Shown: positions 33,266 through 42,656, counted from the first letter of the stretch. The stretch is 64,000 nt of DNA from Prevotella sp. (GCA_017541365.1 JAFXZF010000009.1:62001-126000), one strand, 5' to 3'. Numbers and translations are program-made. The notes: generated by a model from the letters alone, not told the origin.

Positions 33266-34018
33266 TTAAAGGGTGTGGTAATCGATGTACTGCTGCACGG
33301 CGTCTTTGTAGCTGTCGGAGATGGGTAGGTAGTTCTGACCGAAGATGATGCGCTGGCGCTCTATGGCGTCTGCCATGGGCATATGGACGATGTAGGAGCG
33401 ATGTATGCGCAAGAATTGGGGAGCGGGAAGGGTATCCTCGAGGGTCTTCATATTTATGAGGCAGAGGACGCTCTTCATGTTGCCTGACTGTGCTTCTGGG
33501 CGCAGGTGTATCTTGACGTAGTCCTTAACGCCCTCGACGTAGAGTATGTCAGCGAGGAAGATGCGCAGGAACTTGTAGTCGGACTTGACGTAGATAAAAG
33601 CATCACTCCCCCCTACTTTCTCCCTCAAGGGGTAAGTGTCAACTTCTCGTGTGGAGACAAGGGGAACTTGAGTCTTAGCATGCGCCTTAGTGGCAGCACG
33701 GAGGAAATCTTCGAAGGCGATGGGCTTGAGCAGGTAGTCTATGCAGTTGACGCGATAAGAGTCAACTGCATACTTGTCAAAGGCGGTAGTGAATACTACC
33801 ATCGTTGTAGGGGGCAGGATGGAGGCAAACTCAAGGCCTGAGAGTTCGGGCATCTGTATGTCGAGGAAGAGGAGCTCAACGGGATGTTGGCGGAGGTCTT
33901 TCATCGCCTCGATGGCGCTGTTGTATGTGCCTACTACTTCGAGAAATGATATCTTGCGTGCGTAGGATGTGAGGAGCTCTGCTGCGAGGGGCTCGTCGTC
34001 GATGATTGCAGTGGTCAT
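33266..34018 (-). CDS. LytTR-family response regulator
   Basis: 250 residues. N-terminal receiver with acidic pocket (IIDDEPLA) and phospho-acceptor Asp in ELLFLDIQMPELSGLEFA, then TAFDKYAVDSY and LLKPIAFEDF; C-terminal LytTR DNA-binding domain with FIYVKSDYKFLRIFLADILYVEGVKDYVKI and FLRIHRSYIV. It controls transcription in partnership with the LytS-type kinase encoded just upstream (99-bp gap holding T9/G9 tracts and repeats). Likely regulates the efflux operon it belongs to. Confidence 0.93.
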   Translation of the reverse strand: MTTAIIDDEPLAAELLTSYARKISFLEVVGTYNSAIEAMKDLRQHPVELLFLDIQMPELSGLEFASILPPTTMVVFTTAFDKYAVDSYRVNCIDYLLKPIAFEDFLRAATKAHAKTQVPLVSTREVDTYPLREKVGGSDAFIYVKSDYKFLRIFLADILYVEGVKDYVKIHLRPEAQSGNMKSVLCLINMKTLEDTLPAPQFLRIHRSYIVHMPMADAIERQRIIFGQNYLPISDSYKDAVQQYIDYHTL

Positions 34019-34088
34019 TTTACTTTTTTTTTGGGGGGGGGATAGGAGAGTTATAGGGAATTATAGGGGCAATGCTGAGTTTCTCAAT

Positions 34089-34126
34089 TGTGAACTGTAA
34101 ACCTCGAACCTCAAGCCTCAAACCTG
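34089..34126 (-). repeat. Heptamer array at the 3' end of the kinase gene
   Basis: Units of the AACCTCA/AACCTCG type in 7-bp register, beginning within the last codons of the kinase gene and extending into the gap before the regulator. Confidence 0.65.
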
Positions 34127-35152
34127 TAGTACTATTTCCGAGGTGTACATGCCATCGGGGGTGACGCCCTTTGTCCACTGGTAGCGATCGGGATACATCA
34201 TGTCGAGGCGCTGGCGCACGTTGGCGAGGCCTATGCCGTGACCTGAGCGGTCGGCGGAGGGTTTGGGGTGATTGGAGTTGGTGATGGAACAGGTGACACT
34301 GCCTGGTGACTCACTTAGGGTGATGCTGATGCGACAGGGCTGGGCGGGGCTGACGCCGTGCTTGAAGGCATTCTCGACGAGCGAGATGAAGAGCAGTGGG
34401 GCGACGAGGGTGTGGGACTGGGGTGACACATCGATATGGGTCTCAATGGCGACATTGGAGGAGAGACGCAGCTTCATGAGGTCAACGTATGACTGTATGA
34501 AGTCGGCCTCGGACTGCAGGGTGACCATCTCGCTCTGATTGTCATAGAGCATATGGCGCAGCATGTGGGAAAGCTGCATGACGGCTCCTTGGGTGCGCTC
34601 AGGCGAGATGGCGGAGAGGGCATATATATTGTTGAGGGTATTGAGCAGGAAGTGGGGTGATATCTGACTGCGCAGCCCTCGCAGTTCGGCTTCGCGACGT
34701 GCTACCTCTGCCTCTTGCTGACGTCGGCGCAGGTTCTCGATATGCTGATTGATACGCATGGTGTAGGCTATGATGATGGCGAGCAAAAGGTTGAGGGCAT
34801 CGCGCAGGGCTGCAAAGGCGTAGAAGGACTTGGGCCGCATGCCGTCTCTTGCCTCGATACGTGGGACATGGAAGGTGCTCATCTCGACATGGTGCCACAC
34901 TCCGAGGGCGATGCATGATATGAGCACGACAACGGCATTGGTAGCGACGTAGCAACGCATGTCACCTACTCCATCTTTGAAGATACGGGGGGCGAGCCAC
35001 TGGTAGTTGATCCAGAATACTGCGACAAGGGTAAGGGGCATGGCGCATCTGGTGATGTAGTGGCGCAGGGTGAGGTCATCGTGGGGCCCCTGAAACATCA
35101 CAGGCAGGAGGAGGACAATGAATGTGGAATATATAATGAGACGTTTATTCAT
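34118..35152 (-). CDS. LytS-type sensor histidine kinase
   Basis: 344 residues. Four N-terminal membrane segments (about 1-130), a short coiled coil (INQHIENLRRRQQEAEVARREAELRGL), then the His_kinase box LRSQISPHFLLNTLNNIYALS (phospho-accepting His) and the ATPase region with LVENAFKHGV and GHGIGLANVRQRLDMMY. The start overlaps the permease stop by 8 bp, so it is part of the efflux operon. The signal is unknown. Confidence 0.92.
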   Translation of the reverse strand: MNKRLIIYSTFIVLLLPVMFQGPHDDLTLRHYITRCAMPLTLVAVFWINYQWLAPRIFKDGVGDMRCYVATNAVVVLISCIALGVWHHVEMSTFHVPRIEARDGMRPKSFYAFAALRDALNLLLAIIIAYTMRINQHIENLRRRQQEAEVARREAELRGLRSQISPHFLLNTLNNIYALSAISPERTQGAVMQLSHMLRHMLYDNQSEMVTLQSEADFIQSYVDLMKLRLSSNVAIETHIDVSPQSHTLVAPLLFISLVENAFKHGVSPAQPCRISITLSESPGSVTCSITNSNHPKPSADRSGHGIGLANVRQRLDMMYPDRYQWTKGVTPDGMYTSEIVLQV

Positions 35153-36368
35153 AACGTATGGCTTCTATAGGATCCATGCGTGCTGCCTTCTGAGCTGGGA
35201 AATAGCCGAAACCCACACCTATTATAGTACAAACTATGAAACTTACAACGATAGACCACATGGGGATGCTGGTGGGCAGTGAGAAGAGCATGGTGGCACC
35301 CAGGGAGAGCAGTGCACCAAGTCCGATGCCAAGTATCCCGCCAGTGACGGAGATGATGATGGACTCGATGAGGAACTGATTGGAGATGTCAATGCCACGT
35401 GCGCCGACAGACATGCGCAGTCCTATCTCCTTGGTGCGCTCTGTGACGCTGACGAGCATAATATTCATGATGCCTATGCCTGCTACGAGGAGCGAGAAGG
35501 CTGCTGCTACAACGAGGATGAGGGTGACGGTGTCCATGGTGGATGACATGGTCTCCATCATCTCCTGCTGGGAACGAATTGTGAAGTCGTCCTCGTTATC
35601 GTCCTTGAGCTTGTGCTGCTGACGTAGTATGGTAGTGAGTTCTGTAATGGCATCGTCGGTCATTTCCTCGGTGAGGGCGGAGCAGTTAATGCTGGAGAGC
35701 CACGTCTGGGCACTGACACGCTTCATCACAGTGGTGTAAGGGGTGATGATGAGGTTGTCTTGGTCCATGCCGAAGGAGTTGTAGCCCTTGCTCTTGAGGA
35801 CTCCGATGACGCGAAATGGTATGCTCTTGAAGCGTATCATCTTGCCAACGGGGTCAACGTGCTCGCCAAAGAGTTCGTCAACGACGGTCTTGCCGATGAG
35901 GCATACCTTGGCTGACTTCTTGATATCTTCATCGGTAAACTCGGTGCCGCTGGTGACCTCCCACTGCTTGATATCAAGGTACTCGGGACTCTCGCCGTAG
36001 AGCGTGGTGGAGGTATTGTTGTTGCCATTGATGACTTGTCCGCTGGCGCTCACCTCGGGCGAGATGTAGGAGATGTACTTGGCTTCTTTCTTGATAGTCT
36101 CAAAGTCCTCGACCTTGAGGGTCTGCATACTGGAGGGGTCCTGACGTACTCCTCCCATGCCCTTGTCGGCACCTGGGCGTATCATGATGATATTGGTACC
36201 CATCTGGGATATGTTCTGACGGATACTCTCCTTGGAGCCCTGACCTATCGCCATCATGACGATGACGGCTGCTACACCGATGATGATGCCCAGCATGCTA
36301 AGGAAGGAGCGAAACTTGTTGTTGAGTATAGCCTTGAGGGCTACTTTTATAAGGTTGATGAAACTCAT
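35145..36368 (-). CDS. MacB-type ABC transporter permease
   Basis: 407 residues from ATG 36368 (MSFINLIKVALKAILNNKFRSFLSMLGIIIGVAAVI). One N-terminal transmembrane helix, a large periplasmic MacB_PCD domain, then three C-terminal helices with the FtsX-like signature TERTKEIGLRMSVGARGIDISNQFLIESIIIS. An upstream extension to 36449 overlaps the ATPase gene and is rejected. Works with the adjacent ATPase, adaptor and TolC protein in export of toxic compounds or peptides. Confidence 0.94.
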   Translation of the reverse strand: MSFINLIKVALKAILNNKFRSFLSMLGIIIGVAAVIVMMAIGQGSKESIRQNISQMGTNIIMIRPGADKGMGGVRQDPSSMQTLKVEDFETIKKEAKYISYISPEVSASGQVINGNNNTSTTLYGESPEYLDIKQWEVTSGTEFTDEDIKKSAKVCLIGKTVVDELFGEHVDPVGKMIRFKSIPFRVIGVLKSKGYNSFGMDQDNLIITPYTTVMKRVSAQTWLSSINCSALTEEMTDDAITELTTILRQQHKLKDDNEDDFTIRSQQEMMETMSSTMDTVTLILVVAAAFSLLVAGIGIMNIMLVSVTERTKEIGLRMSVGARGIDISNQFLIESIIISVTGGILGIGLGALLSLGATMLFSLPTSIPMWSIVVSFIVCTIIGVGFGYFPAQKAARMDPIEAIRYE

Positions 36369-36372
36369 TTCT

Positions 36373-37125
36373 CTAATCGTCTTGTGGTTTAGGCAATGCA
36401 GCGAGTGCCTCTGCAGCTGATAGAATATTGTTGTTGATGACATCTTCACGTATCTTGCCGTCGCGTAACATAATATTGCGTGAGGAGTACTGTGCTATCT
36501 CGGGATTATGGGTGACGAAGATGATGGTGCGTCCCTGTGCATGGAGCTTCTGAAAGAGCACGAGCATCTCGAAGGATGTACGCGTGTCAAGATTGCCCGT
36601 AGCCTCGTCGGCAAGCACCACGGCGGGGTTGTTGACAAGGGCGCGAGCTATGGCTACGCGTTGCATCTGACCGCCTGACATCTGGTTAGACTTGTGATAG
36701 AGGCGGTCGCCGAGACCTACCTCCTGCAATGCCTGGATGGCTGCCTCACGACGCTGCTGGGCGCTGTACTCGGAATTGTACATGAGGGGTAGCTCCACAT
36801 TCTCCACCGATGTGGTCTTGGCAAGCAGGTTGTAGTTTTGAAATACGAAACCTATCTTACGATTGCGCAGGCGTGCTCGCTGACTCTTGGACATAGTACG
36901 CACGCTGACGCCGTCGAGGTAATACTCTCCTGAGGTGGGGGTGTCGAGACAGCCTAACTGATTGAGCAGCGTGGATTTGCCTGAGCCTGACGTACCCATG
37001 ATGGTGACAAACTCACCCTCGTATATCTTGAACGATATGCCACGCAGAGCCTTTACGACCTCGGAGCCTACCTTAAACTCGCGGCGCACATCCTGAAGTT
37101 CTATGACTACTTTTTTTTCTTCCAT
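36373..37125 (-). CDS. MacB-type ABC transporter ATP-binding protein
   Basis: 250 residues. Walker A GTSGSGKST, Q-loop VFQNYNLLAKT, signature MSGGQMQRVAIARAL, Walker B AVVLADEATGNLD and H-loop FVTHNPEIA: a complete LolD/MacB-type ATPase. Four bp separate it from the permease. The C-terminal extension (residues 220-250) is unusual but short. Confidence 0.95.
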   Translation of the reverse strand: MEEKKVVIELQDVRREFKVGSEVVKALRGISFKIYEGEFVTIMGTSGSGKSTLLNQLGCLDTPTSGEYYLDGVSVRTMSKSQRARLRNRKIGFVFQNYNLLAKTTSVENVELPLMYNSEYSAQQRREAAIQALQEVGLGDRLYHKSNQMSGGQMQRVAIARALVNNPAVVLADEATGNLDTRTSFEMLVLFQKLHAQGRTIIFVTHNPEIAQYSSRNIMLRDGKIREDVINNNILSAAEALAALPKPQDD

Positions 37126-37152
37126 GACACTTACGACATTTTTTACTATGTG

Positions 37153-38364
37153 CTACTTGGAGGAAGAAGAAGGACCACCACTGCCCTTCTTATTGGAACC
37201 TGGGCGCTTAGGCATGAAGGGGTTGTTGGTGGACTGTCCTGAGGTATCGCCGCCATCGGCCGACGCACCTCGCATCTGAAACTCTGTTATGACCTGCTGT
37301 CCTGCCTTGATGCCTGACTTTATCTCGGTCAAGATGCCATCGGTAATGCCGATGGTGACAGCATATGCCCTGAAGGTGTCGCCGTCGAGCACCCATACCT
37401 TGTCAGTGCCCTGGCAGTCCACTATGGTCTGGCCCTTAGTGAGCATCTTCTCATTGGGGGTAAACTTGAGTGCCTTGGCTGGTACGGCAAGAACATCCTT
37501 GACCTCCTTGGTGTAGATGGTGACATTGGCGGTGAGACCAGGTTTAAGCTTCATATCGACGTTGGGGGCTGAAATGACGACCTGATAGGTCACCACATTG
37601 GACTCTGTGGTAGCCTCCTGGCGCACCTGTGTCACAGTACCTGAGAAGGTGTCGTCAGGATAGGCATCGACGGTGAACTTCACGCGCTGTCCCTCCTTTA
37701 CCTCGCCGATGTCAGCCTCGTCAATGTCGGCGATGACCTGCATATTGGTAAGGTCCTGGGCGATGGTGAAGAGTTCTGGGGTGCTGAATGAGGCTGCCAC
37801 GGTCTGTCCCTCCTCGACGCTCTTGGACAGCACTATGCCGTCGATGGGCGAGGTAATTGTGGCATAGCCGAGGTTGGTCTGAGCCTTGTTGACACTCTCT
37901 GACGATGTGCGCACCTGCTGCTGCGCCTGCTCGTAGGACAGGCGTGCCTGCTCGAAGTCGTTGGCAGAGATGAGTCCCTTGTCGTAGAGGGTCTTATAAC
38001 GATTATAGTTTGCCTTCTGATAGGACAGGTTGCTCTGTGCCGATGAGAGATTGGCACGGGCGCTGGCAAGCTCGGAGAGAAGGTTGGTCTTGTCGAGTTC
38101 GGCGATAACCTGTCCCTTCTTTACCACGCTGTTGTAGTCAACATACAGATGAGCTACGATACCTGACACCTGGGTACCTACGGTGACGCTGGTGACAGGT
38201 TCTATGGTACCTGTAGCGGTGACGCTGTTGGTGATGTCTTTTACCAACACTTCAGCTGTGCTGTATGACACGCCTGCTGACTTCTTGCCTCCCAGGAGGA
38301 AGTATGCTATGGCAACTATCACTACTGCCACTGCTATACCTATGTATATTTTCTTATTTTTCAT
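37153..38364 (-). CDS. MacA-type periplasmic adaptor (membrane fusion protein)
   Basis: 403 residues. N-terminal anchor (about 4-23), lipoyl-like half-motifs (GTIEPVTSVTVGTQVSGIV... and GYATITSPIDGIVLSKSVEEGQTV), a coiled coil of about 75 residues (ANLSSAQSNLSYQKANYNRYKTLYDKGLISANDFEQARLSYEQ), beta-barrel and membrane-proximal domains. The C-terminal tail (about 375-403) is Gly/Ser/Lys-rich. It links MacB to TolC across the periplasm. Confidence 0.94.
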   Translation of the reverse strand: MKNKKIYIGIAVAVVIVAIAYFLLGGKKSAGVSYSTAEVLVKDITNSVTATGTIEPVTSVTVGTQVSGIVAHLYVDYNSVVKKGQVIAELDKTNLLSELASARANLSSAQSNLSYQKANYNRYKTLYDKGLISANDFEQARLSYEQAQQQVRTSSESVNKAQTNLGYATITSPIDGIVLSKSVEEGQTVAASFSTPELFTIAQDLTNMQVIADIDEADIGEVKEGQRVKFTVDAYPDDTFSGTVTQVRQEATTESNVVTYQVVISAPNVDMKLKPGLTANVTIYTKEVKDVLAVPAKALKFTPNEKMLTKGQTIVDCQGTDKVWVLDGDTFRAYAVTIGITDGILTEIKSGIKAGQQVITEFQMRGASADGGDTSGQSTNNPFMPKRPGSNKKGSGGPSSSSK

Positions 38365-38374
38365 TTTCTACTAA

Positions 38375-39721
38375 TTATTTCTTATAAAAATCCAACATTT
38401 TAATATCAAGTATTGTCATGTATTTTGACTGCAGCTCGCTCTGCTTGGCAGAAAGGAGGCGCGTCTTGCCCTCCTGTAGCTCGACGATATTCTTCAGTCC
38501 TACGGCAAACTGCTCTGAGAGTAGTTCGTAGGAGTCTTGTGCTGCTGTAGTGCTGACCTTTGCTGCCTTGTACTGGTTTTGGTTGCTATTGGCATCTATC
38601 CAGTATTTCTCTATCGTGTTGTGCAGTGTCACATCTTCATTTTGCACGTCGAGGATGGCTGACTGTCGCTGTATGTTTGCCTTATTTACAGCGGTGCGTG
38701 AGGAACGTTGGTCAAAGATAGGCACGCTGACCGTCACACCTGCGCCGACGCTGAAGTTGCTCTTCACCTGCTCGCCCCACGAATTGGTATTGAGCGAAGC
38801 GCTGGAGGTGCCTGCTGAAGCACTGAGCGATACTGTGGGATAATATCTGCCACGGGCTATCTTCTGCTGGAGTTCTGCACTCTGCACGGCAAGTTGTGCG
38901 CGCTTTATCTCAGGACGGTTTGCCTTGGCAGCACCATATACGGACTGCAGCGAGGGTATGGGCTGCAATGCCATAGCATCGGCGGACTCTGTATCGGCAA
39001 CGTCAAAGTCGTCATCGTCGATAATCTCAAGCAGAGCCTTGAGCTGACGCTTGTAGCCCAGTACGGTGCTCTCAGCCTGAACGACTTTATACTCATCCTG
39101 TGCACGGGTGGCAGAGAGTTGCGAGCACTCCGCCTTGCTCATGCTGCCTACCTGAACCATCTGCAGTCCACGCTGCTCATTGACCTTGGCGGCTTCGAGG
39201 CTCTCCTTATTGACATTGACAGCCTCCTTGGAGTAGAGTATCTGTATGTAGAGTGTCGTAATCTGTTCTTCTATGGCACGCGCTTGGGCGACGCTGTCCT
39301 GCTCTGCCTTCTGCGTGAGGAGGTCATTCTGTTTGATGGTGTTAAGGTTGCGATTGCCATTCCACACTGTCCAATTGGCACCTATGCTGTAGGTACCATT
39401 GTATGACGTTCTGGAGGTGGACGACTCCACCTGACTGCCCGTCACCGTGGAGGTGCCATAGGCACGCCAGGGATTGTATGCCACATTTTGATTTGTGGTA
39501 AAGGAGAGTGAGGGGAAGAGTACAGCCTTGGACTCCAGGAGTGTCTCCTCATTGGTCTGGCGCGTGAGTCCTGCCTTCCGCAAGGAGATATTGTTATCCA
39601 TAGCGTACTGAATACACTCCTCCAGAGACCATGTCTTACCCTGCACCGTCATAATGCCAAAAATCATAATGGCAAGAATAAGCGTGAGGGAAAAATTTCT
39701 TTTCATTGTCATCTGTATCAT
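38375..39721 (-). CDS. TolC-family outer membrane efflux protein
   Basis: 448 residues; starts at 39721, 39712 or 39706 are all possible (the signal peptide begins MKRNFSLTLILAIMIFGIM). Two OEP repeats of TolC type with long helices (WSLEECIQYAMDNNISLRKAGLTRQTNEETLLE; LEIIDDDDF marks the turn between them). It forms the outer membrane duct. First gene of an operon: TolC, MacA, MacB ATPase, MacB permease, kinase, regulator, OmpA-like protein. Promoter at 39781-39813. Confidence 0.93.
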   Translation of the reverse strand: MIQMTMKRNFSLTLILAIMIFGIMTVQGKTWSLEECIQYAMDNNISLRKAGLTRQTNEETLLESKAVLFPSLSFTTNQNVAYNPWRAYGTSTVTGSQVESSTSRTSYNGTYSIGANWTVWNGNRNLNTIKQNDLLTQKAEQDSVAQARAIEEQITTLYIQILYSKEAVNVNKESLEAAKVNEQRGLQMVQVGSMSKAECSQLSATRAQDEYKVVQAESTVLGYKRQLKALLEIIDDDDFDVADTESADAMALQPIPSLQSVYGAAKANRPEIKRAQLAVQSAELQQKIARGRYYPTVSLSASAGTSSASLNTNSWGEQVKSNFSVGAGVTVSVPIFDQRSSRTAVNKANIQRQSAILDVQNEDVTLHNTIEKYWIDANSNQNQYKAAKVSTTAAQDSYELLSEQFAVGLKNIVELQEGKTRLLSAKQSELQSKYMTILDIKMLDFYKK

Positions 39722-39780
39722 TGCTGTTTTTTTGTAATTCTGTGTAAAAAAAAATAACTGCTATTTGTATTTCTACGATG

Positions 39781-39813
39781 CAAATTTACTCAAAAACCCA
39801 CGAATATGGCAAA
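39781..39813 (-). promoter_or_regulatory. Promoter of the efflux operon
   Basis: Minus strand -7 TAAATTTG (39781-39788), spacer of 21 bp and TTTG (39810-39813); leader about 55 nt. Confidence 0.7.
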
Positions 39814-39865
39814 TAATTTATACCAAATCCGTAGGTTTTACATTTTTTTACATTTCACTTCACAC

Positions 39866-41173
39866 TCAACTGTGAGCAGTCTTCACTTTAACACGTGATA
39901 TGCGCCGCTGCTCTTTTTTGAGTACTTCGAAGGTGAGACTCTTATAGGTAAGCGTCTCGTGTATCAGGGGGAAATCGCCTTTCAGTTCGAGTAATAGTCC
40001 TGCCACGGTATCGGCGTCGAGGTCGTCGTCAAAATAGTCGTCGTCAAGGTCGAGGCAACGACAGAAATCTACAAGTTTCGTCTTGCCGTCAATGATATAG
40101 GTATTGCCGGAGACCTTCTTGCACAACTGCTCATCATCGTCGTACTCATCGCTTATCTCGCCCACTATCTCTTCGAGGATGTCTTCGAGGGTGATGAGTC
40201 CGCTCGTGCCACCAAACTCATCGACAACGATAGCGATATGCACCTTATCAGTCTGAAACTCATGAAGGAGGTCGTCAATCTTCTTTGTCTCTGGCACGAA
40301 ATAAGCTGGACGAATGAGGCTCTGCCAACGGAAATTGGTTGGTTTGTCGATATATGACAGAAGGTCCTTGACATAAAGTATGCCGCGGATATTATCCACA
40401 TTGTCCTGATAGACGGGGATGCGACTGTAATTATTGTCGATGATACACTTCAGTACGTCCTTGAACGATGTACGTATGTCGATATCCACGATATCCTGGC
40501 GACTCGTCATAATCTCTCGCGCCGTCTCGTCACTGAAGCGTATGATGCCCTCGAGGATATCTTTCTCCTCCTTTATCTCCTCCTTGTCGGTAAGCTCGAG
40601 CGCTTGCTCCAGTTCGTTCATGCTGAGGACGTGATTCTTGCGCTGCACAAACCTCTCGGCTATAAAACTTGAGCTGAGCAGTATCGTGGCTATAGGCCAG
40701 AACAGCTGACGCGCAAACAATATGCCACCTACTGCTCGCCTACAAAAAACAAGGGGCGAAACACGTGAATAGACCTTGGGGATAATCTCACCGAAAAGCA
40801 ACAGAAGAAAAGTGAGTACTACGGTGATACAAAGAAACTGCAACCAAAATAACGAGCCAAAGTCTACTAACTGAGCTATGGCATAGTTGAGCAGCATGAT
40901 GATGGTGACGTTGACAAAGTTATTGGTTATCAGGATGGTAGCGAGAGTGCGCTCAGAGTCGCTACGTAGTTCCATAATCCTACGGTCACACTCTCTGTCC
41001 TCATCAAGCTGTGCGAGGTCCTGTGGCGAGAGACTGAAAAATGCTATCTCGGAACTGCTGGCAAAACCTGACAAGGCAAGCAGTATAACTGCAAACACAA
41101 GACATACTGCCACCGAGGTGGTAAGGGGCATGAGGGTTACCTGGGATGATATGGCTGTTGTCAGTAAATACAT
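39866..41173 (-). CDS. gldE: GldE-like CNNM/CBS membrane protein
   Basis: 435 residues. DUF21 membrane domain (four helices, residues about 15-180; SGFASSSEIAFFSLSPQDLAQL), two CBS repeats (about 215-345) and a CorC/HlyC C-terminal domain (NTYIIDGKTKLVDFCRCLDLDDDYFDDDLDADTVAGLLLE). The order ssb-gldE is conserved in gliding and non-gliding Bacteroidota. It may transport or sense divalent metals; no gliding genes are nearby here. The start overlaps the ssb stop. Confidence 0.88.
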   Translation of the reverse strand: MYLLTTAISSQVTLMPLTTSVAVCLVFAVILLALSGFASSSEIAFFSLSPQDLAQLDEDRECDRRIMELRSDSERTLATILITNNFVNVTIIMLLNYAIAQLVDFGSLFWLQFLCITVVLTFLLLLFGEIIPKVYSRVSPLVFCRRAVGGILFARQLFWPIATILLSSSFIAERFVQRKNHVLSMNELEQALELTDKEEIKEEKDILEGIIRFSDETAREIMTSRQDIVDIDIRTSFKDVLKCIIDNNYSRIPVYQDNVDNIRGILYVKDLLSYIDKPTNFRWQSLIRPAYFVPETKKIDDLLHEFQTDKVHIAIVVDEFGGTSGLITLEDILEEIVGEISDEYDDDEQLCKKVSGNTYIIDGKTKLVDFCRCLDLDDDYFDDDLDADTVAGLLLELKGDFPLIHETLTYKSLTFEVLKKEQRRISRVKVKTAHS

Positions 41174-41604
41174 CAGAATGGAATTACCGTATCATCATTT
41201 TGCTGTGCTAAGGGCTCCTGCTGTGGAGCAGGCTCAGCAGATGGACTATTTGAGGGAGTTGCACTCTGCGACATGGACTTGGGAGTAAGCATCTCCATAT
41301 TGTCAACGATGATCTCTACGGTGGTACGCTGTATGCCACGCTTGTCATCGTACTGTGAATACTGCAGACGGCCATCAACATAGAGTTTGTCACCCTTATG
41401 AACATACTGCTCCACGACTTTCGCAAGTTTGCGATAGAACACCAGATTGTGCCAATCAGTACGATCGGGCACTCGGGTGCCATTTTGCAGTACATACCCC
41501 TTTTCGGTGGTTGCGAGGCGCACACGCGCCACGCAACTATCGGCTTCGTAGTATCTTACCTCAGGGTCAACACCTACATTGCCTATCAGTATTACCTTGT
41601 TCAT
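41173..41604 (-). CDS. ssb: Single-stranded DNA-binding protein
   Basis: 143 residues. OB-fold core MNKVILIGNVGVDPEVRYYEADSCVARVRLATTE...WHNLVFYRKLAKVVEQYVHKGDKLYVDGRLQYSQY, a Pro/Ser/Gln-rich linker and the partner-binding tip DDTVIPF. It coats ssDNA in replication and repair. Overlaps the upstream hypothetical gene by 4 bp and touches gldE. Confidence 0.96.
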   Translation of the reverse strand: MNKVILIGNVGVDPEVRYYEADSCVARVRLATTEKGYVLQNGTRVPDRTDWHNLVFYRKLAKVVEQYVHKGDKLYVDGRLQYSQYDDKRGIQRTTVEIIVDNMEMLTPKSMSQSATPSNSPSAEPAPQQEPLAQQNDDTVIPF

Positions 41605-42140
41605 ACGGACTTTTTCTCTGCTCCTAAATATTTGTAAGAGAAATTCTTACCCTTGGCTGAGGGAAACTGTGAACGCTCATCTACCCTGCCCTTCAGGTGA
41701 CTTACTATGCGATTGTAGCAGTCCATGGGCGAATTGGCAATACAACGTGCCACAAAGGTTGTGTCACGATATTCGCATTTGCCCAGGTGATTGACTACCA
41801 CACGCTTAAAGTCAAAGTGCCCTTCATACCATCCACGCTTATTCTCAAGCAGGCGCATCTGTTCGGGCACACGTTCTGATGGAGCGATGTCCTTACGCAG
41901 TGCCTTTTTATCCTTGAAGTCCTGCATGGTAGCCGCCTCGGTCTTGATTATTATAAAGTACACGCGCTGGCGTACCTTATATCTTTTAGGGAATAACACA
42001 TCACTGTCAGCATATTCGCGTATGTCGGCCTCCATCTCGGGCGTGAGGTTTATCTCAGATATAGATCCAAGAAACTCCAATGCGTCATCTATGTTTGACA
42101 CCAACGTTTCGTCATCAAAATAACGAAGGTAATAATTCAT
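41601..42140 (-). CDS. Hypothetical protein upstream of ssb
   Basis: 179 residues, not recognised. Soluble, charged, no signal peptide: MNYYLRYFDDETLVSNIDDALEFLGSISEINLTPEMEADI..., with FPKRYKVRQRVYFIIIKTEAATMQDFKDKKALR and a C-terminal FVARCIANSPMDCYNRIVSHLKGRVDERSQFPSAKGKNFSY. The ATGA overlap with ssb suggests a function tied to DNA metabolism, but that is only context. Confidence 0.75.
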   Translation of the reverse strand: MNYYLRYFDDETLVSNIDDALEFLGSISEINLTPEMEADIREYADSDVLFPKRYKVRQRVYFIIIKTEAATMQDFKDKKALRKDIAPSERVPEQMRLLENKRGWYEGHFDFKRVVVNHLGKCEYRDTTFVARCIANSPMDCYNRIVSHLKGRVDERSQFPSAKGKNFSYKYLGAEKKSV

Positions 42141-42210
42141 AATATTCTGTGTAGTTAATCTGAAAAATACAAGATAATATCACGTGGTCGTAAGTATAGG
42201 CTAAAAAAAG

Positions 42211-42283
42211 AGCGGAAAACGGGACTCGGACCCGCGACCCCAACCTTGGCAAGGTTGTGCTCTACCAACTGAGCTATTTCCGC
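42211..42283 (-). tRNA. tRNA-Gly (anticodon GCC), copy 2
   Basis: 73 nt. Acceptor GCGGAAA/TTTCCGC, anticodon loop TTGCCAA, discriminator T. Identical to the copy at 42657-42729. The 3' side runs into CTTTTTTT, a likely terminator for the cluster. Confidence 0.97.
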
Positions 42284-42364
42284 ATTTTAAAACTCCAAAA
42301 TATTGGCAGGAGCTTTATACGTTATTACTATACCGATTGTAGTTTGTTATTTGCAAAATGCAAG

Positions 42365-42448
42365 TGAAGAGGAGGAGACTCGAACTCCCACGTCACAATT
42401 GACACTACCCCCTCAAAGTAGCGCGTCTACCAATTCCGCCACCTCTCC
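42365..42448 (-). tRNA. tRNA-Leu (anticodon GAG)
   Basis: 84 nt with a long variable arm. Acceptor GGAGAGG pairs with CCTCTTC (one G-U), anticodon loop TTGAGGG, T-loop TTCGAGT, discriminator A. Confidence 0.95.
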
Positions 42449-42480
42449 GACTACATTTTACTTTACAAGAAGTAACAATA

Positions 42481-42489
42481 GGGGGGGGG
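42481..42489 (+). repeat. G9 homopolymer between the two tRNA-Leu genes
   Basis: Nine consecutive G on the plus strand in the spacer. A similar T9/G9 tract lies at 34024-34041. Confidence 0.8.
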
Positions 42490-42501
42490 TAAAAACCTTT
42501 G

Positions 42502-42583
42502 TGCCCAGAACAGGACTCGAACCTGCACGCCTTGCGGCACACGCACCTGAAACGTGCGCGTCTACCAATTCCGCCACCTGGGC
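42502..42583 (-). tRNA. tRNA-Leu (anticodon CAG)
   Basis: 82 nt with long variable arm. Acceptor GCCCAGG/TCTGGGC, anticodon stem CACGT/GCGTG around loop TTCAGGT, discriminator A. Confidence 0.95.
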
Positions 42584-42656
42584 AAATTGTTGTCGTCTCA
42601 GAGGAGCTTGTCCTGAGCAATCAACGCGTCACTTCTTGTTGTTACAATAACTAAAG

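Noticed and set aside
36369..36449. N-terminal extension of the MacB permease
   Set aside because: It overlaps the ATPase gene and precedes the conserved MSFINLIKVALKAI start.
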